Assembly (NCBI GenBank): GCA_018302545.1
Contig: JAGVZM010000001.1
Span: 1 to 64,000 of the forward strand
Direction: 5' to 3'
DNA: 64,000 nt
Source: Candidatus Woesearchaeota archaeon
GTDB taxonomy: Archaea > Nanobdellota > Nanobdellia > SCGC-AAA011-G17 > GW2011-AR18
Under the pieces are notes generated by a model that saw only the letters and a program-made list of their open reading frames with translations, had not been told where the DNA came from and did not search any database. The translations under genes and the position numbers were made by a program. Below, piece by piece: positions 10,452-18,995 of this stretch. Position 1 is the stretch's first letter. Every line of letters begins with the position of its first letter.

Positions 10452-11075
10452 ATGCCTAAGAAAAAAGAATTAGATATAAAGGATCAAATAAAACTAGCAG
10501 TTGAAACATATAATAAAATAGCGCACTTATACAAAGAGAAAAAAGAAGATAAAATAATGCAATTTCAATTAGCAAAATTTGTTTCTATGCTTCCAAAAAA
10601 GGGAAAAGTTATGGATGCAGGATCTGGTTGTGGAAGAGATTCAGCTTATTTAAAAGAAGATAATCTAGAAGTTATATCTATAGATCTATCAGATGGAATG
10701 ATAAATGAAGCAAAAAAATTAGGAGTTGAAACTAAAAAAGAAGATTTACTAAAAATAAAAAATAAAGAAGAGTTTGATGGTATATGGTGTATGGCAACTT
10801 TAGCAGACGTTCCTAAAAAAGATGCATCAAAATTAATAAAAAATTTCTATAACTCATTAAAAGAAAAAGGAGTAATTTATTTAGCAGTAAAAGAAGGAGA
10901 TGGAGAAAATATAATTGAAAAAAAAGAATATAATAATCATCCAAGATTTTATGCTTTATATAAAGAAGAAGAATTAAGAAATTTATTAGAAGAAAATAAA
11001 TTCTCAATAATAGAGATAATTCATGGAAATGATGAAGGAACTAAATGGTTAGAGGTTTTCGCTATAAAAAAATGA
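10452..11075 (+). CDS. SAM-dependent methyltransferase
   Basis: GKVMDAGSGCGRDSAYL, VISIDLSDGMI. Confidence 0.85.
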   Translation: MPKKKELDIKDQIKLAVETYNKIAHLYKEKKEDKIMQFQLAKFVSMLPKKGKVMDAGSGCGRDSAYLKEDNLEVISIDLSDGMINEAKKLGVETKKEDLLKIKNKEEFDGIWCMATLADVPKKDASKLIKNFYNSLKEKGVIYLAVKEGDGENIIEKKEYNNHPRFYALYKEEELRNLLEENKFSIIEIIHGNDEGTKWLEVFAIKK

Positions 11076-11353
11076 CAATATATTATATACCAAAAATGCC
11101 TCTTGGAGACATTGTCTATAATGCAAATACAGATGATGCAATAGCATTTGCTGATGGTTCAAAACCAATAGTATTAAAAATGAAACCAGAATATAGAAAC
11201 GAAGTTCCAATTACTGCTAAGGAACTAAGTATGTCAGCTGAAGATTTTGGTGAACTATTAAGACAATCTTCAAGATGGTTCTCTAGCCAAAGTGAAGTAG
11301 AAAGAATAATCGCTAAACATAATATAGAAACTCACGAACAAGAAAAAGATTAG
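11072..11353 (+). CDS. hypothetical protein
   Basis: ORF coupled to previous gene by ATGA overlap (start MTIYYIPKMPLGDIV). Confidence 0.6.
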   Translation: MTIYYIPKMPLGDIVYNANTDDAIAFADGSKPIVLKMKPEYRNEVPITAKELSMSAEDFGELLRQSSRWFSSQSEVERIIAKHNIETHEQEKD

Positions 11354-11366
11354 TTATAAAAAATAA

Positions 11367-11672
11367 TCAAGGTTTTGGTATTTGAGAAAACAAAATTTCA
11401 GCTTCATTAATAAATTCTTCATACATATTTTCAAGTAAACCAAGAGAGAGGCCACAAGAGCTTCTGCAATTATCATAAGTTTGACGCAACTTAGGGTCTA
11501 ATTTTGGATAAACACTTATTGTATAATTATCATAAATTTTATTCAATCTATTAAATTCATCTTTATCTTTTTTCTTCGCAGCATTAATCATTTTTCTCAA
11601 TATTTTATACATCTCTCTTAAATCAGAAACAAAAGCTTCATTTTCAGATTTACTCACCTTTTTCTTAACCAT
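11367..11672 (-). CDS. hypothetical small protein, paralog of 9392..9676
   Basis: YDNCRSSCGLS...IPKP. Confidence 0.65.
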   Translation of the reverse strand: MVKKKVSKSENEAFVSDLREMYKILRKMINAAKKKDKDEFNRLNKIYDNYTISVYPKLDPKLRQTYDNCRSSCGLSLGLLENMYEEFINEAEILFSQIPKP

Positions 11673-11720
11673 AATAAAAATAAAATTAATGAATATATAA
11701 ATATAATAGATAAACTAAAA

Positions 11721-12974
11721 TTACAAAAAATGAATCTTAGAATTTTTATATTTAAATTTATGATGTAATATAAAGTATAATAACAAGATCCCAGAGATTA
11801 AAAATATGACAAATGTTCCCAAAAAAACTTTCCTAAAATCTACAATATCTCCTCCAACTAAACCCAACATTAATGGAGCAACAATACCGCCGCAATCATA
11901 AAGCGTTCCAGAAAAACCAAAACTTTCTGCTCTTAGACCCTTTTTTATATTAGCCCTGACATAAGCATCAAAAGGAATAAAGGTGAATACTGAACCCAAA
12001 GAAACAAATAAAAAAGTAAAAGTTAATTCCCAAAGGCTAGATGAAGAAAAAAATATAAAATACAAATGAGCAAAAAGAATCATGATAATACCAAAGATTA
12101 CAATTAACCTCCACCCAACCTTATCTGTTAAATAACCAACAAAATAAGAAAAAAAGAGATATGGAAAAGTAGTAAGAGATAAAATCAAGCCACCCAAAAT
12201 AACATTAGCACCTATAGAAGCCATATAAATAGGTTCAGCAGTCCACATAGTATATTCATAAAACCCAAATGCAAAACTAAAAAATGTAAAAGCAAAAAAA
12301 AGTAATTTCAAATGGGAAATAGCAGATAATTCCTTAAGATATAAACGATCATGATTAAGTATTCTAACACTTTTAAAAAGATCTAAGAATTTAAAGTTCT
12401 TTTTTTCAGGATAATTTAATATAACCCAAAGCAGAATTAAAAATATTATAAAGAGAGTTATTTTAACAAAGGAGGATACATCTAAAAAATACAAAATAAT
12501 TCCTCCAAATATAGAACCAAGTGCCCAACCTAAAGCATTAAACGTTGAATAAATGCCCGCAACCTCTCCTCCAAGATTAGATTTACTTAAGTCCATTACT
12601 GTATTAAAAGAACCTACAGAGATTAAAGTAGAACCACAACCCAACAAACACATAAAAATAAATAATCCAAAAGAAGACTTAAAAAATAATAATACTACTA
12701 AACTTAAGATAAAAATTAGAACACCTAAAATGAATGTAAACTTTCTATTAATTTTATCAGCTAAATCCCCAGCAGGCAATTGTGTTAAAAATGAAGAGAC
12801 TCCATAAGAAGCTAATATAATACCTGCAACTTCCAAACCCACGGACTTTTCAAGGTAAGGAGGTAAGATATACCATATTATACCTTCAACCAATACTAAC
12901 ATAAACAAAATAAAAGAAAGTTGTAAAATACCCGAAGATAAAGAGCGAAATAAATACCAATGCTTAAATAACAT
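11721..12974 (-). CDS. MFS transporter
   Basis: About 12 hydrophobic segments; GDLADKINRK loop motif. Confidence 0.85.
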   Translation of the reverse strand: MLFKHWYLFRSLSSGILQLSFILFMLVLVEGIIWYILPPYLEKSVGLEVAGIILASYGVSSFLTQLPAGDLADKINRKFTFILGVLIFILSLVVLLFFKSSFGLFIFMCLLGCGSTLISVGSFNTVMDLSKSNLGGEVAGIYSTFNALGWALGSIFGGIILYFLDVSSFVKITLFIIFLILLWVILNYPEKKNFKFLDLFKSVRILNHDRLYLKELSAISHLKLLFFAFTFFSFAFGFYEYTMWTAEPIYMASIGANVILGGLILSLTTFPYLFFSYFVGYLTDKVGWRLIVIFGIIMILFAHLYFIFFSSSSLWELTFTFLFVSLGSVFTFIPFDAYVRANIKKGLRAESFGFSGTLYDCGGIVAPLMLGLVGGDIVDFRKVFLGTFVIFLISGILLLYFILHHKFKYKNSKIHFL

Positions 12975-13031
12975 AATGATAAAAAATTAGTCATTTTTAA
13001 AAAGGTTTTTAGTGCCTTAATAGTAAAAATA

Positions 13032-13382
13032 TTAAAATTTATGTGGAATAAGTAGTTTATAATATGGAACAATATCAGGATCATACTGATGGATAGATTG
13101 TCTCTTGCCTCTTCTAAGATACATTAAATCTTTAGGCCCGCATTTAACAAGATAACATTTTCTAGTTTGAGTTGGACAGTAAAATAAACTACCATTATCA
13201 CTAACAAGAAAACTATCACCTGTCTCTAAATGTTTCTTTATAGTCTTCCCATCTTCAGATTTATAAACAAAGTGTTTATCATCACAAGGATATTTATTTT
13301 TATTATTAAAAGCTAAAGATCTAGGACTATAAAGATTTAAAGACAAAGCTAAAGCCAATATCAATTCCAATTTTTTAGTCAT
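13032..13382 (-). CDS. secreted hypothetical protein
   Basis: N-terminal signal-like hydrophobic segment, four Cys in mature part. Confidence 0.55.
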   Translation of the reverse strand: MTKKLELILALALSLNLYSPRSLAFNNKNKYPCDDKHFVYKSEDGKTIKKHLETGDSFLVSDNGSLFYCPTQTRKCYLVKCGPKDLMYLRRGKRQSIHQYDPDIVPYYKLLIPHKF

Positions 13383-13502
13383 TTTGCAAACTGCATAACC
13401 ACTATTTTTTAAATTATTTGATTACTCCCAAAAGACAATATAAAGATAAAGAATAAAATATACAATTAAAAATATCTTATATAAAGAGGATATTAAAAGA
13501 TA

Positions 13503-13841
13503 TCACAATAATTTCAAATCTTTAACAACTTGATCAATTTTCTCATCTTTATCAGGACCAATAGCCATACAAGTTATAGTGCCCGGTTCTACCACTGTAT
13601 GTCCAGCATCAGTTATCATAGCAGTTACTAAACCTGAATCCTTAGCCATTTGATTGTATTTGTTAAGTTCTTTTAAATTTTCAACTTTTAAAACTATTTT
13701 AGGCATCCCATTATTTCGCCATTCTTTAACTTTATCCTTATCACTCCTTAAAACAGCTTCAACAGCAGCATGACTACATTGAGCAGCTAATTTCCCTTTG
13801 GGTAACTTTAAATCTTTTCTTACTAAGATTACTTGTTTCAT
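13503..13841 (-). CDS. pth2: peptidyl-tRNA hydrolase Pth2
   Basis: QVILVRKDLKLPKGKLAAQCSHA, TDAGHTVVEPGT, IGPDKDEKID. Confidence 0.95.
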   Translation of the reverse strand: MKQVILVRKDLKLPKGKLAAQCSHAAVEAVLRSDKDKVKEWRNNGMPKIVLKVENLKELNKYNQMAKDSGLVTAMITDAGHTVVEPGTITCMAIGPDKDEKIDQVVKDLKLL

Positions 13842-14209
13842 TTAGAAATAACCTCAACATATTCCAACCCTCTAAAATCATTATCAGCAGTAACAAACTT
13901 AGCACCTGTAATTAAAGAAGAAGCATAAATTAAGGAATCCATTGAAGACAATTTTTTTTCAATAGAAACTTCGACAGCCTTATTAACAATAGCTTCATCT
14001 AGGTTAATTACTATCGAAGTCTTCTTTATCAAGTCTATAGAATTAAAAATCTTATTAGAATCAAAACCTTCTTTCTCTAACTTTCTCTTAACTTCAAAAA
14101 TTGTTAAGATAGAAGAAAAAATCAGATCCTCTTCTTCAAAAAGGATAGAAATTTTTTCATTAGCTTCAAAAAGATGAGCCAACCATATAGAGGAATCCAT
14201 AAATTTCAT
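13838..14209 (-). CDS. vapC: PIN-domain ribonuclease toxin (VapC-like)
   Basis: MKFMDSSIWLAHLF acidic N-terminus, SMDSLIYASSL, TADNDF. Confidence 0.8.
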   Translation of the reverse strand: MKFMDSSIWLAHLFEANEKISILFEEEDLIFSSILTIFEVKRKLEKEGFDSNKIFNSIDLIKKTSIVINLDEAIVNKAVEVSIEKKLSSMDSLIYASSLITGAKFVTADNDFRGLEYVEVISK

Positions 14210-14210
14210 G

Positions 14211-14414
14211 TTAAAACCTATCCTTTTTATCTCTTAAATCTTTCATAATAAATTTCATATTTTTTTTACCTAAATAACCCCGAAATGATTTAGCATAATC
14301 TTTCATTTTCATAAAATTCCTTATAACCTCATCATAAGTCTGAGCCTTAGTTTGTTCTTTATATTTCTTCAATAATTCCAAAGTATCATCACTTATCTGT
14401 ATCGTAGTTGTCAT
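14211..14414 (-). CDS. vapB: VapB-like antitoxin
   Basis: Small ribbon-helix-helix-like TTTIQISDDTLELLKKYK immediately upstream of the PIN gene. Confidence 0.75.
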   Translation of the reverse strand: MTTTIQISDDTLELLKKYKEQTKAQTYDEVIRNFMKMKDYAKSFRGYLGKKNMKFIMKDLRDKKDRF

Positions 14415-14471
14415 ATAAATATAGTACTATAGGGCTATATAAATTTAACTATAAATTGATTAAAAAATAGA

Positions 14472-16277
14472 TTAAACTAATTTCTTTAAATCTTGAACCA
14501 TCTCATTTACTAAATCAAAACCCTTTTGCCAAAACTTTTCATCTTCAACATCAATCCCAACCTCTTTTAAAATTTTAGAAGGTTTTTCAGAGCCACCATA
14601 TTCAAGTATCTTCAAATATTTAGGAATAAAACTTTCACCTTCTTCTTTATACTTCTCATATAAAGCTAATACTAATAGATTACCAAAAGCATAAGAATAA
14701 CAATAAAAAGGACTATGATAAATATGTGGAATACCTATCCACTCATTCTTAAATCCTTCATCAATATCCATAGAATCTCCAAACTGTTCTTTTAGATTAT
14801 CTAAATATGCATTCTGCAATTCATGCAATCCTGCTCCATTCTTAATCATTTCATGAGCTTGTTTTTCAAATATAATAAAATAAATCTGTCTTCCAATAGT
14901 GGCATAAGTATCATCCAATTTATTAACCAATAAACTCTTTTTCATTTCATTATCTTTAACTTCTTTCATTAATTTCTCAAATAATAACATCTCCCCAAAA
15001 ACAGAAGCAGTTTCAGCTAAAACTAAAGGGGGATGACATGTTAAAGGACTATGCTGCCCAGATAATAAATCATGAACTCCATGCCCAAATTCATGGGCAA
15101 TTGTAAAAACACTCCTCAATTCCCCAGTATGATTAAGCAAAACATAAGGCACTATTCCAGGACCAATATCCATACAATAAGCACCAGTCATTTTATTTTT
15201 TCTAATCTCATAATCAACATGATCACTCTCAACAATCTTCTTAGCTAATTCCAAAATTTTAGGAGAATAATCTTGATACGCTTCAAAAACAATCTTCAAA
15301 GATTCTTCATAAGTATACTCTTTCTCTTTTTTCCCATAGGGAGCATAAAGATCCCACCTTCTAAGTTTTTTTATATTACATAATTTAGATTTTAATTTAA
15401 AATAATCCTGAAAAACTTTTTTGTTTTTTCTACAAACATTAATCAAAGCATCTATAGCTTCATCTGATACTCCATTACCTAAGTTCCTAATACTAATTGG
15501 TTCTTTATAACCTCTAACTTCCACACCCTCATTTCTCCAATCTAAAATTAAATTTCTATAAATTTCATTTAAAACATCATCATGTTGAGCATAAACCTTT
15601 TGTACAGCTAAATAAGCATCTCTTCTAACATCTGCTCTTTCATCCTTAACATATTTTGTAATTTCTCCTCTAGTCAAAAACATTTTTTTACCATCTACTT
15701 CTAACTCATAATTAAAAGCATTAGTTATAGTATCATAAATCTTAATTAAAGCTTGACTTCCAGTAACATCTTTAATATTCAAAATCTTTTCTTCAGCTTC
15801 ACTTAAAGTATATTTTTTCATCTCTCTAATTTTTTCAAATAAATAATGATACTCCTTATCAACCCCAGAAATCAACCTATTAGCATTTTTATCATCTAAT
15901 TGTTTAAACCATAAAGAAAAAAACATAATTCTATTATTAACATCAACACTTAATTTTTCAACTTTACTTCTATAACTTTTAGCTTCTTGATTACTTGTAT
16001 CTTCAGAAAACCATAAATATCCATAATCACCAATTCTAGAGAGTAACATAGTAATTTGCTCATTAACTTTAATTATTTTATTAAAATCTTCAATTTTAAA
16101 ATCAGGTTTTAATTTAGATTTATAAGATTCAATCAACTTAACATTCTTTTCTAAATCATCTAAAAATTGTTTATATTCTTTAGAATCAAGTTTTGGTAAA
16201 CAATCTGATTTATCCCATGTTTTTATAGAAACAGTTTTACTTCGAGATTTCTTAATCACCATAAAAATTAGAACCAA
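14472..16277 (-). CDS. pepF: oligoendopeptidase F family M3 metallopeptidase
   Basis: HEFGHGVHD zinc motif, about 600 aa. Confidence 0.9.
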   Translation of the reverse strand: MVLIFMVIKKSRSKTVSIKTWDKSDCLPKLDSKEYKQFLDDLEKNVKLIESYKSKLKPDFKIEDFNKIIKVNEQITMLLSRIGDYGYLWFSEDTSNQEAKSYRSKVEKLSVDVNNRIMFFSLWFKQLDDKNANRLISGVDKEYHYLFEKIREMKKYTLSEAEEKILNIKDVTGSQALIKIYDTITNAFNYELEVDGKKMFLTRGEITKYVKDERADVRRDAYLAVQKVYAQHDDVLNEIYRNLILDWRNEGVEVRGYKEPISIRNLGNGVSDEAIDALINVCRKNKKVFQDYFKLKSKLCNIKKLRRWDLYAPYGKKEKEYTYEESLKIVFEAYQDYSPKILELAKKIVESDHVDYEIRKNKMTGAYCMDIGPGIVPYVLLNHTGELRSVFTIAHEFGHGVHDLLSGQHSPLTCHPPLVLAETASVFGEMLLFEKLMKEVKDNEMKKSLLVNKLDDTYATIGRQIYFIIFEKQAHEMIKNGAGLHELQNAYLDNLKEQFGDSMDIDEGFKNEWIGIPHIYHSPFYCYSYAFGNLLVLALYEKYKEEGESFIPKYLKILEYGGSEKPSKILKEVGIDVEDEKFWQKGFDLVNEMVQDLKKLV

Positions 16278-16304
16278 TACCTAATATAAAAATTTATCTA
16301 TAAA

Positions 16305-16796
16305 TTATAATAATTCATGTTTAAGTTTTAATTTAACAATATTTTGTTCTCTAATAGTATTAAATTCTTCTTCAGGTCTAGCCTGTTCTTTTACTTTTAA
16401 ATATAAGTTATTAAGGGAATCATATAAATTCTTATTGTCACAAGAATAATCCTTCCTAGAATTGCCTGTAGAACCTGATTCTGTTTTAGTTTCAGTAACA
16501 GAAAGTTCACAAAAATTAACTACAGAACCCAAGTCCGCAACATAATCATCAGCTGAAAGTGTAATATTTATTTGATCAGTATAAAAACTAGAATATTCAT
16601 CTCCAGATTCAGAAACAGTCTTAGAAAAAACCAAAGACAAAAGATAATTACTTCCAACATAAAGAAATTTAGAAACACGTTTATTACCTCCATTTAAAAA
16701 TTCACCAAAATGTTCTTCAGTATTTCCAGAATTATACCAAATACCTTCGCCAGCACCAGAGACAATTTTTTCCAAAAGTCCTACTTCATCAGACAT
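16305..16796 (-). CDS. hypothetical protein
   Basis: ORF. Confidence 0.55.
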   Translation of the reverse strand: MSDEVGLLEKIVSGAGEGIWYNSGNTEEHFGEFLNGGNKRVSKFLYVGSNYLLSLVFSKTVSESGDEYSSFYTDQINITLSADDYVADLGSVVNFCELSVTETKTESGSTGNSRKDYSCDNKNLYDSLNNLYLKVKEQARPEEEFNTIREQNIVKLKLKHELL

Positions 16797-16827
16797 GAAA
16801 TAAAAAAACTGGAAAAAGTTTAAAAAT

Positions 16828-17247
16828 TTATCTAATAATAGAATACTCTTTCCATAATTCAGGATTCTGCCTCAAAAATACTAACCCATGGCCAATTTCT
16901 GAATCCGAATACTTATCAAAAAATTCATTAAAACTTAACCATTCAAGTTTATCAAATTCATTAGGATCATTAATACAAACATTTCCCTCTAAGATATTAC
17001 AAACAATAAAATGCAGTCTAACTTTAAACTCATTTAATTCTTTAACGCCTATAATTTTCTCAACTTTAATTTTAACTCCTAATTCTTCTAAAGCTTCTCT
17101 AACACAAGTTTCAAAGACATCCTCAAATTCTTCCCTAGTCCCAGAAGGAAAAGCCCAGATTCCAGGCAAAGTCTTTTTATTCATAGATCTTCTAACAAAC
17201 AAGAACTTATTATCATCTCTAATTAACAAAGCAGCATGATCTTTCAT
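16828..17247 (-). CDS. NUDIX hydrolase
   Basis: Nudix box GTREEFEDVFETCVREALEELGV. Confidence 0.92.
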   Translation of the reverse strand: MKDHAALLIRDDNKFLFVRRSMNKKTLPGIWAFPSGTREEFEDVFETCVREALEELGVKIKVEKIIGVKELNEFKVRLHFIVCNILEGNVCINDPNEFDKLEWLSFNEFFDKYSDSEIGHGLVFLRQNPELWKEYSIIR

Positions 17248-17277
17248 AATCCTAAGAAATAAAAGAAGTTTATAAAA

Positions 17278-18777
17278 TTATTTAGGAACAGAAATGTCTT
17301 TATTTCTCAAATCTATGATATAACTATCACTTCCATTTTCACAATTTCCCCAATCAGAAGCAAATATTACAAAACTTCCATCTTGAGAAATACTAGGATG
17401 TGCTTGATGGTAATAATCACATGCTGTACTTCTTATGTGAGATAATCTTCTAACCATAGCATTTGAATTTTCTCTATTATCCTGGGCAGTTCCAGAAGTA
17501 TAAACTAAATAAACTTCATCACTAAAAGGTTCGTCTCCAGGTTTTCCATTTTCTCCATATCCTCCAGAAACAACACATATCCCTTTAGGACCTTTACATG
17601 AAAGATGGTCCATATGGTACCAACCCGGACTCAATATTATTTTTCCATATGCAGTTTCAGGAGCAGAGAAACCAGTTCTTCCAGGAAACTCAGTTAAAGT
17701 AATGAGTAGATCATTACTAAAACTAGTAGTAACATAAATTTCTTTTCCATTTTCATCTATTCCAGTATCACTATGTCCTCTATGGCTAGCTACATGTCCC
17801 AAATAGTCTCCTTCTTCAATATCAAAAACTTCTACACCTTCACATACACCCAAACCATCTCTATTCCATTGAACAACTAAATAATTTCCCAAAGGAGAAG
17901 CAGCTACCCAATTAGGTTCATATTGAGAAGCCTCTAAACAACTACCACTATTTCTACCAAATCCACCACTATTAGTTAAAACAGCACCAATCTTTTTGCT
18001 TTCTAAATTAAAAGCAACTATATCCCTAGTTCTATCAGACCTTTCCAAATAAGCAGCCAACCACTTTCCATCTCTAGATAATTCTTCCCATGAATTACTT
18101 CCAGCAACTCTTTCATATTCTGATGGAAAAGTAAATATATTTTCTGTAACACCAGTTCGAACATTAGTCTTTTGTAAAACAACTAAAACATTCCCATTAC
18201 TAGATGCATCTCCATTTTCATCAAAGTGAATCATTTCATCTGGATTAATAGGATTCCATCTGGGAGCATTAACAGGAAAATTAAAAGAATAAACTTTCGC
18301 TAAAGTGTTTACATCATAAACAGCAAGACCTTCTGCAGTATTTAACAAAACTAAAGAACTCTCCTTATTAAAAGCTTGTAACTGAGAATATTCGTGTCTG
18401 AATAATTCTCCAGGATTAGCATCACCTAATCTAATTAAAGTAGTCCCAAAAGTAGAATCTTGAAAAGGCTTTCCAACTTCTTGTAAAGGAATATTGCTAA
18501 GAGGTAAGACAACATTAACATCAGTTAATCCCACAGAAACACCATTAGAATTAGGATTTACCAATTGAATTTGATTATTTATATTTGACTTCTTATTCTC
18601 AACAATATTTTTAGGTTGAACAGTTTTTTTAGCATCGATCACTTTATTTTCTGCAATTTTATCAGTTGATTTTTTTTCATCAATAACTCCAGAATCTTTT
18701 TCTACACCTTTATCTGTACAACCGAGAATAAGAATTGATACAATTAATAAACTATAAATTAAAAATTTACACCTCAT
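17278..18777 (-). CDS. lipoprotein with TolB/beta-propeller-like repeats
   Basis: Lipobox-like ILGC; repeated W-x-P/S-x-DG type blades (SRDGKWLAAY, SQDGSFVIFASD). Confidence 0.65.
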   Translation of the reverse strand: MRCKFLIYSLLIVSILILGCTDKGVEKDSGVIDEKKSTDKIAENKVIDAKKTVQPKNIVENKKSNINNQIQLVNPNSNGVSVGLTDVNVVLPLSNIPLQEVGKPFQDSTFGTTLIRLGDANPGELFRHEYSQLQAFNKESSLVLLNTAEGLAVYDVNTLAKVYSFNFPVNAPRWNPINPDEMIHFDENGDASSNGNVLVVLQKTNVRTGVTENIFTFPSEYERVAGSNSWEELSRDGKWLAAYLERSDRTRDIVAFNLESKKIGAVLTNSGGFGRNSGSCLEASQYEPNWVAASPLGNYLVVQWNRDGLGVCEGVEVFDIEEGDYLGHVASHRGHSDTGIDENGKEIYVTTSFSNDLLITLTEFPGRTGFSAPETAYGKIILSPGWYHMDHLSCKGPKGICVVSGGYGENGKPGDEPFSDEVYLVYTSGTAQDNRENSNAMVRRLSHIRSTACDYYHQAHPSISQDGSFVIFASDWGNCENGSDSYIIDLRNKDISVPK

Positions 18778-18812
18778 AAAAATACTAATGATTAAGTATT
18801 TTTATACTTTTC

Positions 18813-18959
18813 CAATCAACAGGGGTTGGTGCGAAATAGAGCAGATATACTTAGAAAAACTATTTATTGTCTTAGTTTTCTTAGAAAAACCATCAAATTA
18901 ATTAAAATTAGCTAATCTTTCAATTCATAGATTAGTTTCGCACCAACCCCCAATCAACA
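18813..18959. mobile_element. MITE-like non-autonomous element (18822..18950) flanked by 9-bp target-site duplications CAATCAACA
   Basis: Perfect 15-bp TIR GGGGTTGGTGCGAAA (18822-18836) / TTTCGCACCAACCCC (18936-18950); identical CAATCAACA at 18813-18821 and 18951-18959; no ORF inside. Confidence 0.8.
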
Positions 18960-18995
18960 ATTAAATTTATAAAACACAAGTAAACTCAGAATTAT

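Noticed and set aside
18822-18950. Inverted repeat read as a large RNA hairpin or transcription terminator/attenuator of aspS
   Set aside because: The exact 9-bp direct repeats immediately outside the 15-bp inverted repeats are better explained by a transposition target-site duplication.
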